Positions 1 to 8,069 of a stretch of DNA of 34,972 nucleotides are shown here, in pieces (the first letter of the stretch is position 1; each line of letters opens with the position of its first letter). The position numbers and the translations under genes are program-made. Where the stretch lies: assembly GCA_029777855.1 (NCBI GenBank), contig JAKORL010000224.1, positions 1 to 34,972 of the forward strand. Direction: 5' to 3'. The DNA is from Pseudomonadota bacterium (GTDB taxonomy: Bacteria > Pseudomonadota > Gammaproteobacteria > JAIEPX01). The notes below the pieces were generated by a model. It was not told the DNA's origin, made no database searches, and saw only the letters and a program-made list of their open reading frames with translations.

Positions 1-380
1 AGTCCTTTTATACGGTCTTCATGTTGCATCGCATAATGAAAACCGATGACAGATCCCCAGCCGTGCATAACAATGGTTAATTTATCATCCTGAAAGGAAT
101 CAAGAAATTTTGTTATATAATGGATATGATCGAACACTGTATATTGAATATCTGGTTTATCTGATAGCCCCATCCCAATGAGATCCGGTGCTATACAGCG
201 GTATTGACGTGAAATGACGGGAATTACATTACGCCACAAATAACTCCAGGTCGGCATTCCGTGTAAAAAAATGATGGGATCACCTTGTCCTTCATCGACG
301 TAATGAACATTAGCTCCATCAATATTTTTATAATGTGATTGGAATATAAAATCATTTGTTAACTGAGTCGTTTTCATCAT
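1..380 (-). CDS. alpha/beta hydrolase, haloalkane dehalogenase-like (3' part beyond the window)
   Basis: The visible 126 residues match the N-terminal half of haloalkane dehalogenase-like alpha/beta hydrolases: an oxyanion loop HGMPTWSYLWRN, then APDLIGMGLSDKP, then a nucleophile elbow and the usual ending ..HEDRIKG. Enzymes of this family hydrolyse carbon-halogen bonds or related substrates with an Asp nucleophile in an HDWGS motif. Here the elbow reads HGWGS, so glycine stands where the Asp should be, and the halide-binding Asn or Glu after the oxyanion HG is Met. The fold is therefore clear but dehalogenase activity is doubtful. The start is the first of two adjacent ATGs (380, 377), preceded by a strong AAGGAGG. 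It is transcribed away from the glutamate dehydrogenase, downstream of it on the same strand. The acid and His of the triad lie outside the window. Confidence 0.85.
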   Translation of the reverse strand, partial: MMKTTQLTNDFIFQSHYKNIDGANVHYVDEGQGDPIIFLHGMPTWSYLWRNVIPVISRQYRCIAPDLIGMGLSDKPDIQYTVFDHIHYITKFLDSFQDDKLTIVMHGWGSVIGFHYAMQHEDRIKG

Positions 381-465
381 ATGCCCCTCCTTGTAAAGTC
401 CTTTCCCAGTAACTATTTAGCCACCAGATGAAAACGCTCATACTTCAGCATTTACAAACTATTGG

Positions 466-3400
466 CTAATTAGATACTTTGCTACTTTTCCCATTACCAT
501 TATCGTCTGAACGAGCCAATTCAACCAATTCTCGCATAGCGACTGTCAACATCGAAAATTCATAAACAGTGCTATTACGTAAATCTGTCACCATTGCTTC
601 CCATCGTTTGACGTGGTCAGATTTTTTTTGTAGCCAAGATTTAACATGTTGTTGAAGATTGAGGCCTTTAGAATAGGTTGAAATCGCACTGGCCAATATA
701 GCACGTTGTAGTGAGTCTAAATCGGCTTTGTACGCCGCTCGGGCTAAAACACCCCAATGATTGGTGATAGGATACGAATTAATTTGCTCTCGGAACCAAC
801 GCAAATCCAAATGTTCTATTAACATAAAATGTAAACCTGCGGCGGTAACAATATCAACCTTACTACTCGATGAAGCGTCAACAATATTCAGCAAAGATAA
901 AACATCTCGTGTTGACGCAAACATAGTAGCAATATCTTTTGGCACCCCTGATTTGGTTAATTGTTGGAATTTCTCTTGATAAGTCTGTTTTGATTTACCT
1001 GTTCGAAGTTCGGGTAATGCTTCTAACAATTTTTGCAATGGTTTCTTAAACTGGTTAACAGTTTCTTGAATGTTGTAATGACCGTGTCGATTTCTTAAAA
1101 ACCATCGTGTCGCACGTCGAATTAATTGCGTAACTTCCAACGCCATAAGGTATAAAACATCAGCCCCTACTTTATTTTCTAGAGACTGAATGGCTTTCGC
1201 ATAATCAACTAAGCCAAATACTTCTTTAGCTGTAACATAGGCTCGGACTACACTCTCTGCAGAGCCACCCGTTTCATCTTGCATTTGGAACGTAAAAGTA
1301 ATACCCAAACTAGTCACTAAATCATTACTTAATTGTGTTGCAATAATCTCTCGAAATAATCGATGATGATGCATTTCATCAAGATATTTTGTAGACAATG
1401 TTTTAGGGAAAGCCGATGCCAAATAAGGCATTAGAATGGGCTCATTGGGTAAATCTGATGCTAATATTTGTTCCTTGAGTATCAATTTACTATACGCCAT
1501 AAGGACAGCAATTTCTGGTCGAGTCAAGGCAATTCCATCTGCTTTTCTTTCGGCTAAGGTTTTATTGTCAGGTAAAAATTCAAGAGCTCGAGGTAAACGA
1601 CCGCTAGTCTCATAAAAATCCATGTATTGTCTATATAATTCTAAATATTCAGCGGATTGTTTAACGGCCATCGTTATCGCACGTGCTTGTGAATAATTGT
1701 CAAATAAAACAATTCTAGCAACTTCGTCTGTCATACTAGAGAGTAATTTATTTCGCTGCTCGAGCTTAAGGCTGCCACTCGCAACAACACGGTCCAGAAG
1801 AATTTTGATATTCACTTCGTGGTCAGAACAATCAACACCACCAGAATTATCGATAAAATCGGTATTAATACGCCCACCGGCTAATTCATATTCAATCCGA
1901 GCTAATTGTGTAAATCCAAGATTTCCACCTTCTGCGACCACTTTGCAACGTAATTCATTACCATTGATTCTCAACGCATCATTCGTGCGATCACCCACTT
2001 GAGAATCAGTTTCAGTACTCGCCTTCACGTATGTTCCAATTCCACCGTTCCAAAGCAAATCATATTTTGCTTTTAAAAGTAAGCGTATTAATTCATTAGG
2101 CTCAACCGTATCTTTTTCAGTATCCAATATTTTTTGAGCTTGCGGCGATAATTTAATAGCCTTTGCACTTCGCACATACACGCCACCGCCTTTCGAAATT
2201 AAATCAGTGTTGTAGTCAGACCATTGAGAGCGTGGTAAATTAAATAATCGGCTACGCTCTTTAAAGCTAAGTGCAGGATCTGGGTCTGGATCAAGAAAAA
2301 TATGCATATGATTAAACGCACCAATTAACTTAATATGCTCTGAAAGGAGCATGCCGTTTCCGAAAACGTCACCCGACATATCACCAATACCAACACAGGT
2401 AAAATCTTCTTTTTGCGTATCGACACCAAGTTCTTGGAAATGATTTTTAACAGATTCCCAAGCACCTCTGGCCGTAATACCCATTTTTTTATGATCATAA
2501 CCTGCTGATCCCCCAGATGCGAATGCATCTCCCAACCAGAATCGATATTCACCCGAAATTGAATTAGCAATATCTGAAAATGTGGCGGTTCCTTTATCAG
2601 CTGCAACAACTAAATACGGATCGTCTTCATCGTATCGAACAGTATTAGCAGGAGTCTCAATCTTTCCATGTCTAAGATTATCGACAAGATCCAATAATCC
2701 ACGGATGAAATTTTGATAGCAAAGGATACCTTCTTGCATAATTTCTTCACGAGTCGCATCGATAGGTAATGTCTTTGGAAAGAATCCACCTTTTGCGCCA
2801 TAGGGAACAATGATTGCATTTTTAACGGATTGCGCTTTCATTAATCCTAACACTTCAGTGCGATAATCCTCTCGTCTATCCGACCAACGAATTCCACCAC
2901 GAGCTACTTTTGAACCTCTTAAATGTACGCCTTCAAATCGCACGGAATAAACAAAAGTTTCAAACATGGGTAATGGTTGTGGAAGATCAGGTATATTTTT
3001 GGGATCGAGTTTAAACGATAAGTATTCTTTATGTTTTCCGTCACTGGTCAGTTGATAAAAATTAGTTCGTAAAGTTGCTTTAATTAAAGCAACATAACGA
3101 CTAAATATTCGTTCTTCATCAAGACTGCTAACATGATCCAGCGCATTCGAGATACTTTTCTCGAGTTGGATCAGTCGACTGGATCGTCCTTTTTCTAAAT
3201 TTGGGTCAAAATGTTCGTGAAAAAATTCGATAATTAACCGTGCTATCCCTGGATTGTTGGTAAATGCCTGCTCGATGTAATGTTGACTAAAATGAAATCG
3301 TGCTTGATGCAAATACTTAGCATATCCCCGTAAGACACCAACATCACGCCACGTTAGCTCAGCAGCTAAAATTAAACGATTGAAACTATCATTTCCGGCA

Positions 3401-5337
3401 ACCCCTTTCCAAACAGAATAAAATCCTTCTTGAAAACGATCTTTAACCTTATCAATGTCGATTGGATGAATTTCAGGGTAATACATCAGAAAATCATTAA
3501 GCCAGACTGATCGGTTTTCGACTTGAAGTTGATAAGGTTGCTCACTCAATACTCGTAGCCCCATATTTTCCAACATAGGAATTACATCTGAGAGTGGAAT
3601 ATTTTCATCGTATCGAAAAGTTTTAAGACGAAAAACGCCGGGATCCGCATTTTTAGGTCGATAGAATGTCATTGCTAAATCAGTATTTTGGCGTAGTTGC
3701 TCGATGTGGCTGATATCATACAAAACTGAGCTTGCTTTGAAGGCTTCTCGATAACCCGCTGAAAATGCATGGCTGTAAAGATGAAAAAGTTTTTCACCTT
3801 CTTCCTCACCAAACTTTTCGATCATCCTTAATTTGACTCTATCGTACCATGATTGCGCCACTTGAACTAATTTATCTTCTAAGACTTTAACGTCGATACT
3901 GAGTCGCTTTTTAGGATCAATTCGTATGACAAAATGAAGCCTAGTCAGAATCGATTCAGGAAAGAATGTTGAATAACTAATCTCAGTACCTTCAAGTTGT
4001 TCCATTAATACATCTTGCATTCTATTGATAAGATTTGTATTGAATTTTTCTTTAGGCATATACACTAAGCAGGAAACGTAACGATTATAGGCATCTTTAC
4101 GTAAAAATAATCGGACTCGTCGGCGTTCTTGTAATTGTGAAATTCCCAGTGCGATTTCGCTAAGATCTTCGACTGAGCCTTGGAATAAATCATCACGAGG
4201 AAAAGTTTCTAAGATATTCATCATATCTTTAGCTGCATGTCCAAGATTTAATACGCCTGATTTATTGAGTATCTGCGCAACTTTTCGGCGAAGCAATGGT
4301 ATTTCTTGTGGATTATCATGATATGCATCTTTGGTATAAAGACCGATAAACCGTCTTTCTCCAATAATCTCGCCCTTATTATTAAAACGTTTAACACCCA
4401 CATAGTCAGTATGAACAGGACGGTGTATTGTTGACCGTGTATTCGTTTTAGAAATAATTAAAATTTCTTTTGATAAAGCTTGTACTCGAGCCGCGGTTGG
4501 TAATTCTGATAATTTACGACTTCTCTTGCTTTTGCTCTCATCTCGTAAAACACCAAGCCCCGAATTTGGTACGATCTCTAGATACGTTTCTTTATCACGG
4601 ACAGTCAGACTATAATCGCGATATCCTAATATCGTAAAATGATCATTAACTAACCAATGTAGAAAAGCTTTGGCTTCATCAATTTCTTCGTGATCTAAAG
4701 GAATTTCTTCTTTATCTAATTCGGCAATCGCATCATATAAACGGGTGCGCATTGTTTCCCAATCTCTCACTGCTGCTGCGACATCATTGAGTATTCTACG
4801 CAAATTTTCTTCAATCATAAGTAATTTTTCTGGATCATGTTCTTTTTCGATTTCAATATAGATAGCAGCTTCAAAATGCACCTCTTCACCTTTTGTTTCA
4901 AAAGGTAATAATTCAACGATTTGATGATGAGCATTTCGACGAATTTGTATTCCACCTAGCTGAATAATTAAATTGGTATTGTAACCTAATCGAATGATTT
5001 CCATCCGTAGTGAATCGACGAGAAAAGGCATATCGAGTTGATTAATTTGGATAATGGTATAGCTCGAGTGCCACCCATCTGTTTTATCTGAAGGATTAAA
5101 AACGCGTACTTTACATTCTTCTACTTGACGCTCATAGATCGTATCCCATTGGGATGTAATCATATTGTAAAGAAAATCTGAAGATCTGGATTCCAAATCT
5201 TCTAGAGGTACATTAGAAAAAAATTGTTGAATAAACGTCGTTAAGATTGACAATTTCTTTGTTGGAAATTGCTTTTTCGCGGATTTAATTATAGCATCAA
5301 TAATGTTTTGGCGGTTTCGCGCACTCTCAGCAGTCAT
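466..5337 (-). CDS. gdhB: NAD-specific glutamate dehydrogenase, large (~180 kDa) type
   Basis: Oxidative deamination of glutamate to 2-oxoglutarate with NAD+, a cytoplasmic catabolic step that feeds amino-acid carbon into the TCA cycle. The 1,623-residue length is normal for the large bacterial GDH family (about 1,600). Roughly the first 700 residues are the ACT-like regulatory portion. The catalytic core shows RGGIRWSDRRED near residue 812, the NAIIVPYGAKGGFFPK substrate/catalytic lysine segment near 840-855, GIGDMSGDVFGNGM near 982 and WNGGIGTYV near 1093; the C-terminal ~400 residues are the helical domain. ATG at 5337 has an upstream AAGGAAA. It is divergent from the two-component operon across a 323-bp gap. 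No frameshift or missing core motif was seen. The identification is secure; the symbol follows Pseudomonas usage. Confidence 0.97.
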   Translation of the reverse strand: MTAESARNRQNIIDAIIKSAKKQFPTKKLSILTTFIQQFFSNVPLEDLESRSSDFLYNMITSQWDTIYERQVEECKVRVFNPSDKTDGWHSSYTIIQINQLDMPFLVDSLRMEIIRLGYNTNLIIQLGGIQIRRNAHHQIVELLPFETKGEEVHFEAAIYIEIEKEHDPEKLLMIEENLRRILNDVAAAVRDWETMRTRLYDAIAELDKEEIPLDHEEIDEAKAFLHWLVNDHFTILGYRDYSLTVRDKETYLEIVPNSGLGVLRDESKSKRSRKLSELPTAARVQALSKEILIISKTNTRSTIHRPVHTDYVGVKRFNNKGEIIGERRFIGLYTKDAYHDNPQEIPLLRRKVAQILNKSGVLNLGHAAKDMMNILETFPRDDLFQGSVEDLSEIALGISQLQERRRVRLFLRKDAYNRYVSCLVYMPKEKFNTNLINRMQDVLMEQLEGTEISYSTFFPESILTRLHFVIRIDPKKRLSIDVKVLEDKLVQVAQSWYDRVKLRMIEKFGEEEGEKLFHLYSHAFSAGYREAFKASSVLYDISHIEQLRQNTDLAMTFYRPKNADPGVFRLKTFRYDENIPLSDVIPMLENMGLRVLSEQPYQLQVENRSVWLNDFLMYYPEIHPIDIDKVKDRFQEGFYSVWKGVAGNDSFNRLILAAELTWRDVGVLRGYAKYLHQARFHFSQHYIEQAFTNNPGIARLIIEFFHEHFDPNLEKGRSSRLIQLEKSISNALDHVSSLDEERIFSRYVALIKATLRTNFYQLTSDGKHKEYLSFKLDPKNIPDLPQPLPMFETFVYSVRFEGVHLRGSKVARGGIRWSDRREDYRTEVLGLMKAQSVKNAIIVPYGAKGGFFPKTLPIDATREEIMQEGILCYQNFIRGLLDLVDNLRHGKIETPANTVRYDEDDPYLVVAADKGTATFSDIANSISGEYRFWLGDAFASGGSAGYDHKKMGITARGAWESVKNHFQELGVDTQKEDFTCVGIGDMSGDVFGNGMLLSEHIKLIGAFNHMHIFLDPDPDPALSFKERSRLFNLPRSQWSDYNTDLISKGGGVYVRSAKAIKLSPQAQKILDTEKDTVEPNELIRLLLKAKYDLLWNGGIGTYVKASTETDSQVGDRTNDALRINGNELRCKVVAEGGNLGFTQLARIEYELAGGRINTDFIDNSGGVDCSDHEVNIKILLDRVVASGSLKLEQRNKLLSSMTDEVARIVLFDNYSQARAITMAVKQSAEYLELYRQYMDFYETSGRLPRALEFLPDNKTLAERKADGIALTRPEIAVLMAYSKLILKEQILASDLPNEPILMPYLASAFPKTLSTKYLDEMHHHRLFREIIATQLSNDLVTSLGITFTFQMQDETGGSAESVVRAYVTAKEVFGLVDYAKAIQSLENKVGADVLYLMALEVTQLIRRATRWFLRNRHGHYNIQETVNQFKKPLQKLLEALPELRTGKSKQTYQEKFQQLTKSGVPKDIATMFASTRDVLSLLNIVDASSSSKVDIVTAAGLHFMLIEHLDLRWFREQINSYPITNHWGVLARAAYKADLDSLQRAILASAISTYSKGLNLQQHVKSWLQKKSDHVKRWEAMVTDLRNSTVYEFSMLTVAMRELVELARSDDNGNGKSSKVSN

Positions 5338-5660
5338 CGTATTTCCTTCATCATCAATAAAATAATCCCCATACTATCAATAGCAAGCAGTCAGTTTGAA
5401 TTGCGACTCGCTATTGACGCTTATATATTGATAATCATAGCGCAGATTCCATCACTTTTCACGTTCTAATCACAGGGAGGCTCAAGTGGCAATCCTATCA
5501 ATGAACGCAATCATAATCAATACATTTATAGCTTTATTTTGCCATATTAAAAAATTTTTATACTATAATTTAATAGTAAAAATACTCATCAATCGGTTAG
5601 TAGCCAGAAGCCGCCTTGAGAGATATAATATAGAGTGTATTTCAAACATTAGGATAAAAC
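5338..5660. other. divergent intergenic region between gdhB and the response regulator
   Basis: This AT-rich gap must hold promoters for both divergent genes. An inverted repeat, TCAATAGC at about 5379-5386 against GCTATTGA at about 5411-5418, sits just upstream of the gdhB start and could be an operator. Several TATAAT-like hexamers lie nearer the response regulator (5564-5569, 5624-5629). A GTG ORF (5486-5680) preceded by AGGGAGG is present but looks like translated AT-rich spacer and overlaps the regulator start. Confidence 0.5.
5624..5629 (+). promoter_or_regulatory. possible -10 box (TATAAT) for the two-component operon
   Basis: A perfect TATAAT lies about 30 bases before the response-regulator ATG. 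No good -35 is found 16-18 bases upstream, so a helper regulator, possibly the response regulator itself, may be needed. A second TATAAT at 5564-5569 is an alternative. Confidence 0.3.
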
Positions 5661-6329
5661 ATGCGTGTATTACTGGTTGAAGATGATGAGATGCTCGGCG
5701 AGGTCGTACGAAATGGCTTAACACAATACGGCTACACTGTGGATTGGGTTAAAGACGGGCAATCTGCTCAACAAGCGTTAATGTCTGAAGGTGATACCTT
5801 TGATATAGTCGTGTTAGATATCGGGTTACCTCGTAAATCAGGTCTGGAAGTGCTCAAAATCGTTCGATCAAAAAATATTGCTACACCCGTGGTCGTCTTA
5901 ACCGCTCGTGAAACAATTGAAGATAGAGTAAAAGGCCTTGACGCTGGAGCTGATGATTATATTGTTAAACCTTTTGATCTTGATGAGCTATGTGCTCGGA
6001 TGAGAGCTTTGCAACGTCGCACCACATCACGCGCAGCACCCCAAATCGTTCACGAAAACATCACGATTGATCCAGCTGCACATACCGTGACACTCAACGA
6101 TCAGGATATCAAACTCTCTCGTCGTGAATTTGTCCTTCTATTAAAATTAATAGAAAATGCAGGACGGGTATTATCTCGTGAGCATTTAACTTCTTCACTC
6201 TATGGCTGGGGTGATGAAATTGATAGTAATGCGCTGGAAGTGCATATTCATAATTTACGAAAGAAATTTGGTGGCCACCTTATTCGAACAATCCGAGGCG
6301 TAGGATATATGGTTGATAAACCAAAATGA
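5661..6329 (+). CDS. OmpR/PhoB-family response regulator (QseB/PmrA-like)
   Basis: DNA-binding partner of a two-component system. Residues 1-120 are the receiver domain: acidic pocket E7-D8-D9, phospho-acceptor D53 in VVLDIGLP, switch T81 and K103 in the VKPF motif. Residues ~130-222 are the winged-helix domain ending LIRTIRGVGYMV, typical of OmpR/PhoB proteins. The 222-residue length is normal for the QseB/PmrA/TctD group. The start is supported by TAGGA seven bases upstream. The stop overlaps the kinase start by four bases (ATGA), so the two are translationally coupled. The signal and target genes cannot be read from sequence; gdhB across the divergent gap is a possible target. Confidence 0.95.
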   Translation: MRVLLVEDDEMLGEVVRNGLTQYGYTVDWVKDGQSAQQALMSEGDTFDIVVLDIGLPRKSGLEVLKIVRSKNIATPVVVLTARETIEDRVKGLDAGADDYIVKPFDLDELCARMRALQRRTTSRAAPQIVHENITIDPAAHTVTLNDQDIKLSRREFVLLLKLIENAGRVLSREHLTSSLYGWGDEIDSNALEVHIHNLRKKFGGHLIRTIRGVGYMVDKPK

Positions 6330-7732
6330 CCCCTTCAATTCGGACCTTTTTGCTCATCAATTTATTGTTGAGCATCACATTAATCACATCCTTAGCCATA
6401 ATTGGTAATCTATTTCTTGAACATAAAGATCTTCAAAGACATTTAAATGCACAATTAACGTTTGCAGCTTTGACCATTCAATCATTCATAGGCGAAGAAG
6501 CGACACATCATGACGTTAGCAAAATACAGGCAAAAATTGATCATTTACCTGATGTGGCACGCGATTATTATCAACGTACACACACAAAAATGTATGGTAA
6601 ATCCTACGAACTTATTCAATTTCAAATATGGGATAAAGAAGGGAAATTACTATTAAAATCCCATTCTGCCCCACTAGTTCCATTAGCTAAAAATATTTCA
6701 GGATTTAGCACCAATTGGGTGGATGGACAATTATGGCATGTATTTACCAATGTCGATGTCGATACAGGCATGAGAATTGATGTAGGGGAACGCAGTGATT
6801 TTCGTGAAGAACTCGAGGGTCGCGTAACTCAAGATTCCATTTTTATTATGCTCATAACCTATCCATTTCTAGGTATTTTAATCTGGATTATAGTAGGCAG
6901 AGGGCTCGACAGTATTCGTCAGGTGGCTAATGAAGTTCGCCAAAAAACACCCAGTTCACTCGAAGCGGTCAACATAGAATCTATCCCTGCTGAAATCAAA
7001 CCTTTAATTGATGAACTGAATAAATTATTCGGCCGATTGCGAGATGCTTTCGAACGTGAAAAACGTTTTGCTGCCGATGCTGCTCATGAATTACGCACCC
7101 CACTTGCTGCGTTGAAAACGCAAACTCAGGTAGCCATTAATATTCAAGATCCAGTGGAATTACGTATTGCGTTAGATAAGATTCTACTGGGCGTTGATCG
7201 CAGCTCTCATGTGGTACAACAACTCCTCACCATGAGCCGCATGGTACCCCAAGCCACTTTGCAGCAATTTGATAAAGTGGATCTCGTACTCGAAGCACGT
7301 ACCCAGCTAGCAGAAATGGTACCCCATGCTATCGAGAAAAATATTGACATTGAACTCATTGCCGATGAAGAACCGATAACAATACCTGGTAATGCTCCGG
7401 CTGTTAGTATTCTAATCAGAAATCTTGTTGATAATGCCATTCGATATTGCCCTGAAGGGAGTGAGATTAAAGTATACGTGAAACGAGAAGCGGATACGGC
7501 TCATTTAATCGTTGCCGATAACGGCCCTGGAATACCCCCTGATCTACGTGAACGTGTATTTGAGCGTTTCTTTAGAGTGCTAGGAACGAAGGCTCAAGGA
7601 AGCGGTCTTGGGCTCGGGATTGTGGCTCAAATTGTAGAACTACACAACGCCGAAATTGTACTAGGAGAACCCAAGCAAGGCACTGGTTTAGTTGTCACAG
7701 TCAAGTTCCCCTTACATATCCAAAATACCTAA
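6326..7732 (+). CDS. sensor histidine kinase (QseC/PmrB-like)
   Basis: Inner-membrane sensor that should phosphorylate the regulator encoded just upstream. Order of parts in 468 residues: TM1 ~8-30, periplasmic sensor ~32-168 with the sequence ELIQFQIWDKEGKLL seen in the 2CSK_N/QseC sensor type, TM2 ~171-192, HAMP-like linker ~193-243, HisKA with H254 in DAAHELRTPLA, then the ATPase domain with N box (RNLVDN, 365-370), G1 (DNGPGIP, 398-404) and G2 (GSGLGLG, 425-431). All catalytic motifs are intact. It overlaps the response-regulator stop by four bases. Family is sure; the QseC/PmrB assignment within it is only by general resemblance. Confidence 0.95.
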   Translation: MTPSIRTFLLINLLLSITLITSLAIIGNLFLEHKDLQRHLNAQLTFAALTIQSFIGEEATHHDVSKIQAKIDHLPDVARDYYQRTHTKMYGKSYELIQFQIWDKEGKLLLKSHSAPLVPLAKNISGFSTNWVDGQLWHVFTNVDVDTGMRIDVGERSDFREELEGRVTQDSIFIMLITYPFLGILIWIIVGRGLDSIRQVANEVRQKTPSSLEAVNIESIPAEIKPLIDELNKLFGRLRDAFEREKRFAADAAHELRTPLAALKTQTQVAINIQDPVELRIALDKILLGVDRSSHVVQQLLTMSRMVPQATLQQFDKVDLVLEARTQLAEMVPHAIEKNIDIELIADEEPITIPGNAPAVSILIRNLVDNAIRYCPEGSEIKVYVKREADTAHLIVADNGPGIPPDLRERVFERFFRVLGTKAQGSGLGLGIVAQIVELHNAEIVLGEPKQGTGLVVTVKFPLHIQNT

Positions 7733-8069
7733 GTAGTTGTTTCTAAATACAAAGCAAAGTTACTCACAGAAGTTGTGGATAACTTTGTGGATAAACCAAG
7801 AATAAGCCTCTTATCTTCTCTAAGATACTGGTTTTAGAACAAATTGGTCAAATTTTGAACAGCCCATTTTTTCACAGTAAAATCAAGGGGTTATGAACTT
7901 TTTCCCGATGTTTTAGCCTCATTTATGAATACAAATTTAGCCTGTGCTAAATAATAATAGAAACTGTGGATAAGACTACTGAATTATAGTCGTAAAGGAA
8001 GGCGATTGTTTGTACAATACCCTTAGAACATGATAAGATAATCGACTTTCTACGGCAGAGTTACGTTTA
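7733..8069. other. AT-rich intergenic region with three perfect DnaA boxes
   Basis: No gene is seen in these 337 bases. Three exact TGTGGATAA sequences (reverse complement of the DnaA box TTATCCACA) occur at 7774-7782, 7786-7794 and 7965-7973, all in the same orientation; the first two start 12 bases apart. Weaker matches in the opposite orientation are TTACTCACA (7760-7768) and TTTTTCACA (7868-7876). I saw no GATC. The gap lies between the kinase stop and the start of the 717-residue membrane protein, so that gene's promoter should also be here. Confidence 0.6.

Noticed and set aside
5486..5680. 64-codon GTG ORF with AGGGAGG five bases upstream, before the response regulator
   Set aside because: Composition is that of translated AT-rich spacer, it contains two TATAAT boxes and overlaps the regulator start. 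The ribosome site may be chance.
7733..8069. Calling this gap the chromosome origin (oriC)
   Set aside because: DnaA boxes alone are not enough. No dnaA, dnaN, gidA/mnmG or parAB neighbours, no GATC cluster, and skew cannot be judged from 35 kb.
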